Assembly (NCBI RefSeq): GCF_001956985.1
Contig: NZ_CP019082.1
Location: 558,001-622,000, forward strand
DNA from: Paludisphaera borealis
GTDB taxonomy: Bacteria > Planctomycetota > Planctomycetia > Isosphaerales > Isosphaeraceae
DNA: 64,000 bases
Direction of reading: 5' to 3'
Both the position numbers and the translations under genes were made by a program. Each line of letters starts with the position of its first letter. Position 1 is the stretch's first letter. The notes below the pieces were generated by a model. It had not been told where the DNA came from. It did no database searches and saw only the letters and a program-made list of their open reading frames with translations. Shown here piece after piece: positions 9,164-18,569 of this stretch.

Positions 9164-10141
9164 TCACTCGGCCGGACCTTTCCGCTTCGGGACAGCCAAC
9201 CCCATGGCTCGCATGAGCATTTGCAAGTCTTCCCAGGCGTCTTTCTTGGCGGCCGGGTTGCGGAGCAGGTATGCGGGGTGATACGTGGCGATCGTCGGCA
9301 CGCCATGGACGCGATGCCACCTGCCGCGCAGTCGGCTCATGCTCAGGGCGGTGTGCAGGAGGGTGCTCGTGGCGATCCGCCCCAGCAGGCAGATGAACTC
9401 GGGCCGGACGATCTCGATCTGGCGTTCGAGGTAAGGGAAGCAGTTCGCCGACTCCTCGGGGGTCGGGTCGCGGTTCTCGGGCGGCCGGCACTTGAGGATG
9501 TTGGCGATGTAGACGTCCTGGCGACCCAGGCCCATCCCCTTGGTGATCATGTCGGTGAGCAACTGCCCGGCCTTGCCGATGAACGGGACGCCGGTCCGGT
9601 CCTCGTCGGCGCCGGGGGCCTCGCCGATGAACATCAGCCGGGCCGTCGGGCTGCCGTCGGCGAAGACCGTCTGGGTCCGCGTCGCCGCCAGGTGCGGGCA
9701 CTTGCGACAGCCGGCCACCTGCTCGGCGAGGGCCGCCAGCAGCGCGGGACGCTCCTCCGGCGGAACCACCGGCGCGGCGAGCCCCGAATCGTCGAACAAC
9801 GACCGCGCCGGCAAGACCGGAAGCGGCTTCGGCGCCGGCGGCGGACTCGGCTTGGGCGCCGCGACCGGCTCGATCGGCCGGGGCCGGGCGATCGGCGGGC
9901 TCTCGACGGCGACGGCGACGACCGCCGCCGGAGCCGGCGCTTCGCGTTCGCGGACGACGGTCGAGACGACCTCGACCTCGACTCGCGGCAGGTTCGTGGC
10001 TCCGGCCCTGGCCAGCGATTCCAGCCGCTGGCGCACCTCGCGAATCAGTCGTCCTCGCTCGGCGTCGAAATCCCTTTCCGCCTCGGTCAACGCATCACTC
10101 CCGGCGATAGGCCTGCAAATTTCGTCTCGAAGAATCGTCAC
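9164..10141 (-). CDS. Family 4 (4Fe-4S) uracil-DNA glycosylase
   Basis: Excises uracil from DNA to start base-excision repair. The catalytic-site motif is [15 protein letters not shown], the second motif is [10 protein letters not shown], and four cysteines (CRKC, then KCRPP and NCFPYL) are arranged for the iron-sulfur cluster of family 4. The protein of up to 325 residues is longer than usual because of a proline/alanine-rich segment (about residues 65-115) before the catalytic domain; such tails occur in planctomycete members. The GTG at 10141 begins seven bases after the upstream gene's stop but has no clear Shine-Dalgarno; a TTG at 10090 preceded by GGGAG is an equally good start. Confidence 0.9.
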   Translation of the reverse strand: MTILRDEICRPIAGSDALTEAERDFDAERGRLIREVRQRLESLARAGATNLPRVEVEVVSTVVREREAPAPAAVVAVAVESPPIARPRPIEPVAAPKPSPPPAPKPLPVLPARSLFDDSGLAAPVVPPEERPALLAALAEQVAGCRKCPHLAATRTQTVFADGSPTARLMFIGEAPGADEDRTGVPFIGKAGQLLTDMITKGMGLGRQDVYIANILKCRPPENRDPTPEESANCFPYLERQIEIVRPEFICLLGRIATSTLLHTALSMSRLRGRWHRVHGVPTIATYHPAYLLRNPAAKKDAWEDLQMLMRAMGLAVPKRKGPAE

Positions 10142-10148
10142 GATCGGA

Positions 10149-11570
10149 TCAGGGCTGGGGGACTCGGCGGACCGGGTTGGGCCGGGGGTTGAACGACCGG
10201 GCCACCCACTGCCGCCACTGGTCGACGTCGTAGCCGAAGTCCTGCTCGGTCAGCTTGACGAGGGCGCCCAGGACCTCGACGTTCTGGTACGTGAAGGTCA
10301 TCAGCCGCGGGGTGGGCCCGCGGTTGCCCCCCATCGACCCGGGGTAATCCCCGCCTCCCAGGGTTGGTCCCAGCGGGACTCCGGGGTTGTAGGGATCGAG
10401 TGCGAACACGCCGGGGACGACGGTCGCGCCGAAGGCGACCGAGCCGGCTCCCACGGCCGGTGGGATCATATAGGCGGCCGAGTTCCCGTTCCAGGCCATC
10501 AGGATGGGCGGAAAGCCGGGGCCTTGTCCCCCGGTGGGGGGCGGGACCAGGACCAGCCGTTCCTCGCTCGTCACCAGGACGTTCAGCAGCCGGGGCACGG
10601 CCCCGACGGCGTCCAGATTTCCGAGCGTCCAGGCCGCGCGATTGACCACCCTCAAGTCGTTGGAGCCGAGCGCCCGCACGAGCTGGGGCTGGATGCCGGG
10701 ATCGTCGCTCTTCTTGAGGCGGTCGAGCACCACGCCGCGGACCACGTCCTCTTCCTCGGCCAGAATCAGCCGCACCAGCGCCTGCGCCGATTCTTTGCCC
10801 GGGATCTCGCCGAGCGTCTGCGCCAGCAAGATCCGGAGGTCGGTTTCGGCTCCCCCCATGACCTTCACCAGCGGCCACACCGCTTCCGGGTCGCGGATCT
10901 GCATGAACTGCGTTTCCGCCTCGCGCCGGCGGTCCGGGGCGCCCGAGAGAACCCCCTGGACCATCAGCTTGATCCGCCGGACCCACGCGGCTTGCCCGGC
11001 GGTCGTCAGGGCCTGCTCGTCTTGCTTGGTTTTTTCGTCCTCGGTGATCCAACGCCCCTTATGCTTGGTCAGCCCCTGCGCCTTGCGCAGCTCGTCGCGC
11101 GAGACCCACTGGCCGGCGTGCTCGACGTGGCCGAGCTTCTGATGCGCCGCGACGAGCGTCTTGTCGTGTTCGAGGGCCGCCTCATAGTGAACCCGGGCCA
11201 GGTCGCCGAGCTTGTTGCTCTCGCACCACTGGCCAAGCTCGAACTGGGCCGGGGCCGTCGCCGCCGCCTTCTCGCGCTTCACCAGGTATTCGTCCAGCGG
11301 ACTCGCCTTGGGGACGATCTCGAGAATCTGCTCCTTGCGCAGCATCAGGGGGGTCTTGCTCTTGAGCAGCAAGATCTCGACGCGACTGTCTTTGGACTTC
11401 GATTTGGACTGGGCGGAAACAGAAGCGGGGACCACCTTGCCCTCGACCTGCCCGCCGCCTCGCAAGACGATCACGTCGGCCCTCGCAGTCGCGACCGGCC
11501 CGACCGTGCCCGATCCCAGGGCGCCCATCAAGCACCCCAGCGCCACCCTCCTGAGCGATGCGCGACTCAT
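10149..11570 (-). CDS. Exported protein with HEAT-like repeats
   Basis: A 473-residue protein of unknown function. It has an N-terminal signal peptide (cleavage probably after ATARA, about residue 31), a region [15 protein letters not shown] that resembles planctomycete DNA/RNA-independent 'variant of SH3' modules, a TPR-like pair ([20 protein letters not shown]), and HEAT-like helical repeats at about 215-340 ([41 protein letters not shown]). The C-terminal third is rich in Gly and Pro. GGCGAGG precedes the ATG at 11570. It is followed by the uracil glycosylase seven bases downstream. Likely a periplasmic scaffold; that is inference. Confidence 0.7.
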   Translation of the reverse strand: MSRASLRRVALGCLMGALGSGTVGPVATARADVIVLRGGGQVEGKVVPASVSAQSKSKSKDSRVEILLLKSKTPLMLRKEQILEIVPKASPLDEYLVKREKAAATAPAQFELGQWCESNKLGDLARVHYEAALEHDKTLVAAHQKLGHVEHAGQWVSRDELRKAQGLTKHKGRWITEDEKTKQDEQALTTAGQAAWVRRIKLMVQGVLSGAPDRRREAETQFMQIRDPEAVWPLVKVMGGAETDLRILLAQTLGEIPGKESAQALVRLILAEEEDVVRGVVLDRLKKSDDPGIQPQLVRALGSNDLRVVNRAAWTLGNLDAVGAVPRLLNVLVTSEERLVLVPPPTGGQGPGFPPILMAWNGNSAAYMIPPAVGAGSVAFGATVVPGVFALDPYNPGVPLGPTLGGGDYPGSMGGNRGPTPRLMTFTYQNVEVLGALVKLTEQDFGYDVDQWRQWVARSFNPRPNPVRRVPQP

Positions 11571-11934
11571 CTCGGCCTCGCCTTCGTCATCAGAGTTGGA
11601 CCGACTCCCATCTCTATTGATACGTCGACACGTATTGTAGAGGACGTCGGCAAGACCCTGCAATCGCCGATTTCAGGCGGAGCGCCGGCTCTGTTTGCGG
11701 CGTCTGATTGCGCTGGCTGGTGCGTCTTCGTGGTTCGGGTGAATTGGGTTGCCTGGGAGGGGGCCGCCGCTCTCCCCTTGGCTGGGGGAAGTCGGAAGCA
11801 TTCAGGGCGAACTCCTGGTCGCTCGACACGTGGCGAGCCGTCGGAGGGAACCTAGCGCCGCAGGGAGGCCGGACGCCGATCCACGGTCATACCGGGATCA
11901 GCGACCCGAGCCCCAACGCTGCGGCTTCGCGCTT
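11571..11934. other. Intergenic region upstream of the HEAT-like gene
   Basis: These 364 bases lie between two minus-strand genes. Frames are open here but have no supported start or plausible protein. It presumably carries the promoter of the gene starting at 11570; no confident -35/-10 pair was found. Confidence 0.3.
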
Positions 11935-12495
11935 TCAGTCCGTCATCAGGATGGTCAACCCGCCTTGGGGCGCTTCACTCTCAAGGAATTGTACGCCGTC
12001 GTCGGTCACCGCGTAGGTCTCCAGGTAGGAGGCCGTGGTCGACGTAACCGCGCCCGCCTCGCTAGCCAGGTGGGGGAGGACCTGCACGCGGACCAGCGTC
12101 CGGTCGTCTTCCTGAACGACGTTCTTGATCGTGCCGTACCAGCCGTTGATCCGCACGCCCGGACGGTCGAGCCAGGCGAAGTGGGCCAGCCGGGCCGGCG
12201 GCGCCGGCGGGTCGTGCAACGCGAAGAGCCGGCCGATCCGGCTCTGCAGTTCGATGTTTGGGCCGCCGGCATCGGGGTGGGGACGGATCTCAGTTCCCCG
12301 ATACCGCATCACGTCCTGTTCCCGCAACACGGCTTGGGCCTCCGCGTCGGGCGCGATGAAAGCCTTTTCCACCGTCTGTCGTAACGGCTGCGCAGCAGCG
12401 CCGGCCGCTCTCCTCCGGACGGCGGTCCCGGCCGCGAGCCCGATAGGGATGCAGGTCGCGAGAACCAACGCCGTCATGGCGAGGGATTTCTTCAT
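11935..12495 (-). CDS. Exported hypothetical protein
   Basis: A 186-residue protein not recognised. It begins with a classical signal peptide (MKKSLAMTALVLATCIPIGLAAGTA) and the mature part contains HFAWLDRPGVRINGWYGTIKNV and DDRTLVRVQVLP, a beta-rich pattern that suggests a small extracytoplasmic domain. The ATG at 12495 is set by GGAGGGAGGATTG just upstream; codons further upstream would sit on that site. Transcribed alone or ahead of the gene at 11570. Confidence 0.65.
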   Translation of the reverse strand: MKKSLAMTALVLATCIPIGLAAGTAVRRRAAGAAAQPLRQTVEKAFIAPDAEAQAVLREQDVMRYRGTEIRPHPDAGGPNIELQSRIGRLFALHDPPAPPARLAHFAWLDRPGVRINGWYGTIKNVVQEDDRTLVRVQVLPHLASEAGAVTSTTASYLETYAVTDDGVQFLESEAPQGGLTILMTD

Positions 12496-12884
12496 CGTCA
12501 ATCCTCCCTCCACTTGGAATGCGCCACTTGAGCGAGGCGATCAGTTACTCGACAAGCGGCCACTGCCCAGTCCCCGACTTCATCTTAGTGAAGTGGTGTT
12601 CCGTCAGATACATCATTACCACATGGTCTGAGCAGGAGACCACCGTGACGATTCGGAACCGCTGGTAGAAGTCGTCGAGGGTGCGGGCGTCTGCGGTCGC
12701 GACGATTACGGCCGGCATGAGCCTCCGGCGTCTATGCTCCGACCCTCTGTTAAGTGTCAGAGTCGACGAAGGGGCCCATCCACTCTGCGCGGCACGGTCG
12801 CGACGTATTGCGAAAACCCCCGAAGATGCGGAGATGGTATCTGGAAGTGGACTGAATCCAAGATGGTTCGCTCGAAAGCGGAAC
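12496..12884. other. Intergenic region containing a possible 57-codon ORF
   Basis: Between the exported protein (minus) and the GntR gene (minus). Apart from the small ORF at 12545-12718 listed separately, nothing is seen. The region downstream of the GntR stop (12719-12884) holds no clear terminator hairpin with a T-run. Confidence 0.3.
12545..12718 (-). CDS. Possible small protein, 57 residues
   Basis: A short frame beginning MPAVIVATADARTLDDFYQR and ending SGTGQWPLVE. It has an ATG with GGAGG three bases upstream (closer than usual) and a normal amino-acid mix including Tyr, His, Phe and Met that shadow frames in this GC-rich DNA lack. No family recognised. It could be a real small protein or the remnant of a longer one. 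Confidence 0.35.
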   Translation of the reverse strand: MPAVIVATADARTLDDFYQRFRIVTVVSCSDHVVMMYLTEHHFTKMKSGTGQWPLVE

Positions 12885-13502
12885 CTAGCCGATCTTCTCC
12901 TTCAAGAGCCGCGTGGCGGCGGCGAGGTCGCGGCCGCGGAACGATTCGAGGATGGCGCGGTGCTCGTCGTAGATCTCCATGGCGTCCGGGAATCGCCGCT
13001 GCGTGCTCTGGAAGTGCGAGCGGATGCGGCCCACGAGCGTTTCCCAGATGACGATCAAGTCGGGCTGGCCGGCGCGTTCGAGCAACGCGCGGTGAAAGGC
13101 GATGTCGGCCTCGGCGACAGCCTGGAAATCGCGGCGCTCGCAGGCGTCGCGCATCCGGAGCAGGATCGTCTCCCAGACGGCGAAGTCGGCTTCGCGGAGT
13201 TCGTCGAAGACGAGTTGCAAGGCGTAAACCTCGAGCGTGCGGCGGATCGGGACGATAAGACTGCGGATCGCGCGCGGAGCCTCGGGCGCGACTACCGCCC
13301 CGCGATTCGGACGGCTGATCAGCAGCCCCTGGAGCGAAAGCCGCTGCACCGCCTCGCGGACGAGACCACGCCCTACCCCGAACCGGCTGGCGATCTCGGC
13401 CTCGGTCAGCCGAGAACCGGCTTCGAGCCGCCCGGTGAGGATCTCTTCACGCAGCGTGTGGGCCACGCGCGAACCCGGCGAACCCGTAGCTTCGGCCGTC
13501 AT
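12885..13502 (-). CDS. GntR-family (FadR/FCD subfamily) transcriptional regulator
   Basis: A 205-residue repressor-type regulator. The N-terminal winged helix is HTLREEILTGRLEAGSRLTE then ASRFGVGRGLVREAVQRLSLQGLL, and the C-terminal FCD all-helical ligand domain carries the metal-binding pattern (Asp and His in EADIAFHRALL, later His in YDEHRAIL). It is divergent from the PSD1-DUF1501-deacylase-MFS-MoaB operon, and a perfect 35-base inverted repeat made of two FadR-like operators (13572-13606) lies 70 bases upstream, so it very probably controls that operon and itself. Ligand unknown; FCD members usually sense organic acids. Start at 13502 is the first ATG giving a normal N-terminus; its ribosome site is weak. 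Confidence 0.88.
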   Translation of the reverse strand: MTAEATGSPGSRVAHTLREEILTGRLEAGSRLTEAEIASRFGVGRGLVREAVQRLSLQGLLISRPNRGAVVAPEAPRAIRSLIVPIRRTLEVYALQLVFDELREADFAVWETILLRMRDACERRDFQAVAEADIAFHRALLERAGQPDLIVIWETLVGRIRSHFQSTQRRFPDAMEIYDEHRAILESFRGRDLAAATRLLKEKIG

Positions 13503-13571
13503 GAAAACAATCTCATTCAAAGAAAGGCCGTGATCTCGACGATGTGGCGGAGGTCCCGATCGACCTCGGAA

Positions 13572-13606
13572 GATTGTAGACAATCCGGCGCGGATTGTCT
13601 ACAATC
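13572..13606. promoter_or_regulatory. Double GntR/FadR-type operator
   Basis: A perfect inverted repeat: 16 bases (GATTGTAGACAATCCG) then GCG then the exact reverse complement. Each arm is itself a small dyad, ATTGT-AG-ACAAT, matching the FadR-subfamily consensus TNGT-N-ACNA. The two dyad centres (13578.5 and 13599.5) are 21 bases apart, two helical turns, so two dimers would bind on the same DNA face. It lies between gntR and the operon it likely represses. Confidence 0.8.
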
Positions 13607-13723
13607 TCGATCGCCTCGAAGCTTCCTTCCGAGTGGACGACCGAGCCGTCGTCGTCTACCATTCACCATCGGCGGCCCTCCTTCCGCCGGTTCCATCCCG
13701 CCCGCGTCCGAGCGAGGTTGCCC

Positions 13724-16700
13724 ATGCCCGACGATCGGCTGAGATTCACCGGAACGACCGCGCTGCTCGCGATTGCTTTCGCAGTCTCGTTCTCGTCCGT
13801 CGCGGCGCGGGCCGAATCGCCGGCCGATGTCGAAGACTTCGAGAAGCACGTTCGGCCGCTCCTGGTCGAGCACTGCCAGTCGTGCCACGGTCCGGAGAAG
13901 CAGAAGGGGGGCCTGCGGCTCGACTCGCGACCGATGATGGTCGAAGGGGGCGATACGGGGCCGGCGCTTGAGCCGGGGAAGCCGGATGAGAGCCTATTGA
14001 TCCAGGCGGTTCGGCGGACGGGCGACCTGAAGATGCCGCCGAAGAAAGCCCTGTCGAAGGAGCAAGTCGCCGTCCTCGAACGCTGGATCGCCGCGGGCGC
14101 GCCGTGGCCGCAAGCGTCGACTCCGGCGGCCGCCACGCGTAAGGAGATCTGGGCGCGGCACTGGGCGTTTCAGCCCGTGGCCGATCCCAAGCCGCCCGCC
14201 GTCGGCTCGGATTGGGGCCGCAACCCGATCGACGCGTTCATCAAGGCGAAGCTCGACGCCGCAGGCCTGTCGCCGTCGCCCGCCGCCGACCGGCCGACGC
14301 TGATCCGCCGCGCGTCGTACGACCTGACCGGCTTGCCGCCGACCGCCGAGGAGGTCGCGGCCTTCGTCGCCGACCCCGATCCGGACGCTTTCGCCAAGCT
14401 CGTCGACCGCCTGCTGGCTTCGAAGGCGTACGGCGAGCAGTGGGCGCGGCACTGGCTGGACGTCGCCCGCTACTCCGACACCAAGGGGTACGTCTACGGC
14501 CGCGAGGAGCGGTTCTTCGTGCAGTCGGCCGCCTACCGCGACTGGGTGGTGAACGCGTTCAACAAGGATCTCCCCTACAACCGGTTCTTGCTCGATCAGA
14601 TCGCCGCCGATCAGGCCGACCCCGACGATCCCTCGGCCCTGGCGGCGATGGGCTTCCTGACGCTCGGCCGGCGGTTCCTCGGCGTAACTCCCGACGTCAT
14701 CGACGACCGGATCGACGTCGTCACCCGGGGAACGATGGGGATGACGGTCGGCTGCGCCCGGTGTCACGACCACAAGTTCGACCCGATCCCGACCGCCGAC
14801 TACTATTCGCTCTACGGCGTCTTCATGAACTGCACCGAACGCACGGTCCCGCTCGCCGAGCCGGCCGTCAAGGACGAGGCGTTTGAGAAGGAGCTGAAGA
14901 AACGCCGCGACGCGCTCCGCGACGGCACGGCCGCCAGCCGGGAGGAAGCGTCGAAGCGGGTTCGAGGCCGCATCGCCGAGTACCTGCTTGTGCAGCAGGA
15001 TCTGTCGAGCGTCCCTGCGGAGGGGTTCGACACGGTCCTCTATGAGAAGGACCTGATCCCGGGGTTCGTCCGCCGCTGGAATGCGTACCTGGACAAGCTC
15101 GCCAAGGCGGACGATCCGATCTTCCGCCCCTGGCGCCGCTTCGCCGCGCTCGCGCCGGCCGAGTTCGCGGCCAAGGCGGCGGAAGTGACGCGCGATCTGA
15201 CCCGCGACGGGGTGCCGCCGCTGAATCCGCTTGTGGCCTCGGCCTTCGCAAAGCCCCCCGCGACGATCCGCGAGGCGGCCGAGCGCTACGGCAAGCTGTT
15301 CGCCGAGGTCGACCGGCTGTGGGGAGAGGCCCGGAAGGCCAAGCCCGACGCGGCGACGCTGCCCGAACCGGCCGTCGAGGCGCTTCGGCGCGTCCTCTAC
15401 GCCGCCGACGAGTCGCCGTGCTACGTGCCCGACGAGCCGATCGTCACGACGGAATGGTTCTTCGACTCGGCCAACGTCGTCAAGCTGTGGACCCTTCAGG
15501 GCGAGGTCGACCGCTGGCTGATCAACTCGCCGCAGGCGCCGCCTCACGCGGTGGCCGTCGTCGACCGCGCCGAGCTTCGCGAGCCCCGGATCTTCAAGCG
15601 CGGCAGTTCGGCGAACCTGGGCGACGAGGTCCCACGGCGGTTCTTGCAGGTCGTCGCCGGCCCCGACCGCAAGCCGTTCGCCAACGGCAGTGGCCGGCTG
15701 GAGCTGGCCGAAGCGATTGTCGACCCCGGCAACCCGCTCACGGCGCGCGTCTGGGTCAATCGGATCTGGACGCACCATTTCGGCGCGGGGCTGGTGCGCA
15801 CGCCCTCCGATTTCGGAATCCGGTCCGAGCCGCCGAGCCATCCCGAGCTGCTCGACTGGCTGGCCCGCCGCCTCGTGTCCGAGGGCTGGAGCACGAAGGC
15901 GATCCACCGCCTCATCCTCCTCACGTCCGCCTATCAGCAGCGTTCCAACGGCCCCGACGACCTCGCCGCCCGCGCCCGGTCGGAGGACAAGGACCCCGAG
16001 AACCGCCTGCTCTGGAGGATGAACCCGCACCGGCTGAGCTTCGAGGAGGCCCGCGATTCAGTCCTCGCCGTCAGCGGCGAGCTGGACCCACGCATGGGGG
16101 GCCGGGCGGTCGATCTGTTCGCCGCTCCGAACGTCCGTCGCACGCTCTACGGCCTGGTCGATCGCCAGTTCCTGCCGGGGGTGCTTCGGGTCTTCGACTT
16201 CGCCAACCCGGACCTCCACATTCCGACCCGGAGCGAGACGACCGTCCCCCAGCAGGCGCTGTTCGCGATGAACCACGCGTTCTTCGCCGACCGCGCCCGC
16301 GTCCTGGCCGCCCGGCTGCCGTCCGACGATCCCGACGCGGCGGTCGGCTTCCTCTATCGGTCAATCTATCAGCGCGATCCGACCCCGGACCAGGCGAGTG
16401 CGGCCCGCGCGTTCGTGGCCTCGGCCGCCGCCGAGCTGGCCCCGGTCGCTCCCCCCGCGACGCTCGCCTGGAGCTACGGCTACGGGCCGGTCGATCCCAA
16501 GTCGGGACCTTCCAAGGTGTTCAAGCCCCTGCCCCACTACGACGGCAAGGGATGGGGAGGCGGCCCGCAATGGCCCGACCCGACGCTCGGCTGGGCGCGG
16601 ATCACGGCCGAAGGAGGGCATCCGGGCGACGATCTGGCCCGCTCCACCTTCCGGCGGTGGACGGCTCCGATCCGTGGTGAAGTCGCCGTCGATTCGACGT

Positions 16701-17062
16701 TGGTTCACGACGTGGCCGGCGGCGACGGCGTTCGCGCCTGGGTGGTCTCCAGCCGGCACGGCGTCCTCAAGACGGCGGTCGTGCACAACGCGAAGGTCGA
16801 TTTCCACGTCGCGAAGGTCGCCGTCGAGCCCGGCGACACGATCGACTTCGTGGTCGACATCCGCGACGGCCTGAACAGCGACCAGCATCTCTGGTCGCCC
16901 AAGATCCGGCTCGTCGCCCCCGCCGACGTCAAGGCGACCTCGGAGACGTCCGAATGGGACGCCTCACGCGACTTCACCGGACCTCCGACGCGCCAGTTGA
17001 AACCCTGGGAGCAGCTCGCCCAGGTGTTGCTGATGTCCAACGAATTCTTGTTCGTCGATTGA
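13724..17062 (+). CDS. PSD1 / DUF1549-DUF1553 exported cytochrome c-like protein
   Basis: A 1112-residue secreted planctomycete protein. A signal peptide (cleavage after about residue 30, AARA) is followed by a single class-I heme site CQSCH (51-55) in a cytochrome-c-like domain, the DUF1549 domain (about 175-385, with the WARHWLDVARYSDTKG signature) and the C-terminal DUF1553 domain (about 680-950, including WVNRIWTHHFGAGLVRTPSDFG). A further beta-type segment follows to the end. The family is nearly always paired with a DUF1501 gene, as here (24 bases downstream), and is thought to act in extracytoplasmic polysaccharide or organic-matter oxidation, though biochemistry is lacking. GAGG precedes the ATG at 13724. 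Confidence 0.93.
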   Translation: MPDDRLRFTGTTALLAIAFAVSFSSVAARAESPADVEDFEKHVRPLLVEHCQSCHGPEKQKGGLRLDSRPMMVEGGDTGPALEPGKPDESLLIQAVRRTGDLKMPPKKALSKEQVAVLERWIAAGAPWPQASTPAAATRKEIWARHWAFQPVADPKPPAVGSDWGRNPIDAFIKAKLDAAGLSPSPAADRPTLIRRASYDLTGLPPTAEEVAAFVADPDPDAFAKLVDRLLASKAYGEQWARHWLDVARYSDTKGYVYGREERFFVQSAAYRDWVVNAFNKDLPYNRFLLDQIAADQADPDDPSALAAMGFLTLGRRFLGVTPDVIDDRIDVVTRGTMGMTVGCARCHDHKFDPIPTADYYSLYGVFMNCTERTVPLAEPAVKDEAFEKELKKRRDALRDGTAASREEASKRVRGRIAEYLLVQQDLSSVPAEGFDTVLYEKDLIPGFVRRWNAYLDKLAKADDPIFRPWRRFAALAPAEFAAKAAEVTRDLTRDGVPPLNPLVASAFAKPPATIREAAERYGKLFAEVDRLWGEARKAKPDAATLPEPAVEALRRVLYAADESPCYVPDEPIVTTEWFFDSANVVKLWTLQGEVDRWLINSPQAPPHAVAVVDRAELREPRIFKRGSSANLGDEVPRRFLQVVAGPDRKPFANGSGRLELAEAIVDPGNPLTARVWVNRIWTHHFGAGLVRTPSDFGIRSEPPSHPELLDWLARRLVSEGWSTKAIHRLILLTSAYQQRSNGPDDLAARARSEDKDPENRLLWRMNPHRLSFEEARDSVLAVSGELDPRMGGRAVDLFAAPNVRRTLYGLVDRQFLPGVLRVFDFANPDLHIPTRSETTVPQQALFAMNHAFFADRARVLAARLPSDDPDAAVGFLYRSIYQRDPTPDQASAARAFVASAAAELAPVAPPATLAWSYGYGPVDPKSGPSKVFKPLPHYDGKGWGGGPQWPDPTLGWARITAEGGHPGDDLARSTFRRWTAPIRGEVAVDSTLVHDVAGGDGVRAWVVSSRHGVLKTAVVHNAKVDFHVAKVAVEPGDTIDFVVDIRDGLNSDQHLWSPKIRLVAPADVKATSETSEWDASRDFTGPPTRQLKPWEQLAQVLLMSNEFLFVD

Positions 17063-17086
17063 CGATCGATCCGAGGGGCCTTCGCC

Positions 17087-18526
17087 ATGCGAGACGTCTT
17101 CCCCGACCGGTTCCCGATCAGCCGCAGGTCGTTGCTCCAGCGGTCCGCGCTGGGCCTCGGCGCGCTGGGACTCAGCAGCATCCTGAGCGATGAGCGGGCC
17201 TACGCCGACGTCGCCGCCTCGGCCGGTAATCCCGCCGCCGACGCGCTCGGGGTGAAGCCGCCGCATTTCCCGGGCAAGGCTAAGCGGGTGATCCACTTCT
17301 TCCTCAACGGCGGTCCGAGCCAGGTCGATACGTTCGACCCCAAGCCCGCGTTGTTGAAGTACGCCGGCAAGCCGGTTCCGCAAAACCTGACCACCGAGCG
17401 GAAGACCGGAGCGGCGTTCCCGTCGCCGTTCAAGTTCCGGCGGTACGGCGAGAGCGGCATCGAGGTCAGCGAGCTGTTCGAGAAGACCGCCGCGCACATC
17501 GACGACATCGCCGTGATCCGGTCGATGGTCGCCCAGGTGCCTAATCACGAGCCGTCGCTGATGCTCATGAACTGCGGCGACTCGGTGCTCCCTCGGCCGA
17601 GCGTCGGGGCGTGGGTGATGTACGGGCTCGGCACCGAGAACCGCAACCTTCCCGGTTTCGTCGCCATGTGCCCCAGCGGCTTCCCGGTCAAGGACGCCGA
17701 GAACTGGGGCTCGGCCTTTCTGCCCGGGGTCTACCAGGGGACGTTCGTCGACCCCCAGTTCACCGAGGTCGACAAGCTGATCGAGAACATCCGCAGTCCG
17801 CACGCCTCGACGATCACTCAGCGCCGGCAGCTCGACCTGCTGCGGACTCTGAACGCCGAGCACCATCAGCATCGGCCCGACGCCCGGCTCGACGCCCGCA
17901 TCCAGTCGTTCGAGATGGCCTTCCGGATGCAGATGGAGGCCGCCGACGCTTTCGACGTGAAGCGCGAGCCCGAGATGATCCGCGAAATGTACGGCGAGAC
18001 CGTCCACGGTCGCCAAACGCTCATCGCGCGTCGGCTGCTGGAGCGCGGCGTCCGCTATGTGCAGCTCTGGCACGGCGCGGGGCAGCCCTGGGACAACCAC
18101 GCCCAGATCGAGTCGAACCACCGCAAGTTGGCCGCCGAGATCGACCAGCCGATCGCCGCCCTGTTGACCGACCTCAAGCAGCGCGGGATGCTCGAAGACA
18201 CGCTCGTCCTCTGGGGGGGCGAGTTCGGCCGGACGCCGACCGTCGAGCTGGGCGGCAACGGCGAGTCGCAGCTCGGCCGCGACCACAACCACTACGGCTT
18301 CACCGTCTGGATGGCCGGCGGCGGCGTCAAGGGGGGGACGGTCCACGGCGCGACCGACGACTTCGGCTTCAAGGCCGTCCAGGACCCGGTCACCGTCCAC
18401 GACTTCCACGCGACGATCCTCCACCTGCTCGGCTTCGACCACGAGCGTCTGACCTACCGCTACGCCGGTCGAGACTTCCGCCTTACCGACGTCCACGGCC
18501 AGGTGATCCGGCCGGTCGTCGCCTGA
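17087..18526 (+). CDS. DUF1501 Tat-exported protein
   Basis: A 479-residue member of the DUF1501 family, distant relatives of sulfatase/alkaline-phosphatase-fold enzymes. The N-terminus has a twin-arginine signal (SRRSLLQ, residues 12-18, then a long hydrophobic GLGALGLSSIL stretch), implying folding and perhaps metal loading before export. The conserved FLNGGPSQVDTFDPKP, GGEFGRTP and HNHYGFTVWMAGGG (as DHNHYGF) segments are present. It follows the PSD1 gene by 24 bases, the standard pairing, and precedes a deacylase. Confidence 0.92.
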   Translation: MRDVFPDRFPISRRSLLQRSALGLGALGLSSILSDERAYADVAASAGNPAADALGVKPPHFPGKAKRVIHFFLNGGPSQVDTFDPKPALLKYAGKPVPQNLTTERKTGAAFPSPFKFRRYGESGIEVSELFEKTAAHIDDIAVIRSMVAQVPNHEPSLMLMNCGDSVLPRPSVGAWVMYGLGTENRNLPGFVAMCPSGFPVKDAENWGSAFLPGVYQGTFVDPQFTEVDKLIENIRSPHASTITQRRQLDLLRTLNAEHHQHRPDARLDARIQSFEMAFRMQMEAADAFDVKREPEMIREMYGETVHGRQTLIARRLLERGVRYVQLWHGAGQPWDNHAQIESNHRKLAAEIDQPIAALLTDLKQRGMLEDTLVLWGGEFGRTPTVELGGNGESQLGRDHNHYGFTVWMAGGGVKGGTVHGATDDFGFKAVQDPVTVHDFHATILHLLGFDHERLTYRYAGRDFRLTDVHGQVIRPVVA

Positions 18527-18569
18527 GTTTCTTCTCAACATCCCTCGACGAAAACACGGACCCAACCGC

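Noticed and set aside
7141-9306. A 721-residue open frame on the minus strand opposite ligA
   Set aside because: It is the antisense shadow of a gene with all LigA motifs. Its composition (Asp/Val/Arg/Gly/Leu runs) is typical of reversed GC-rich codons and it lacks any domain.
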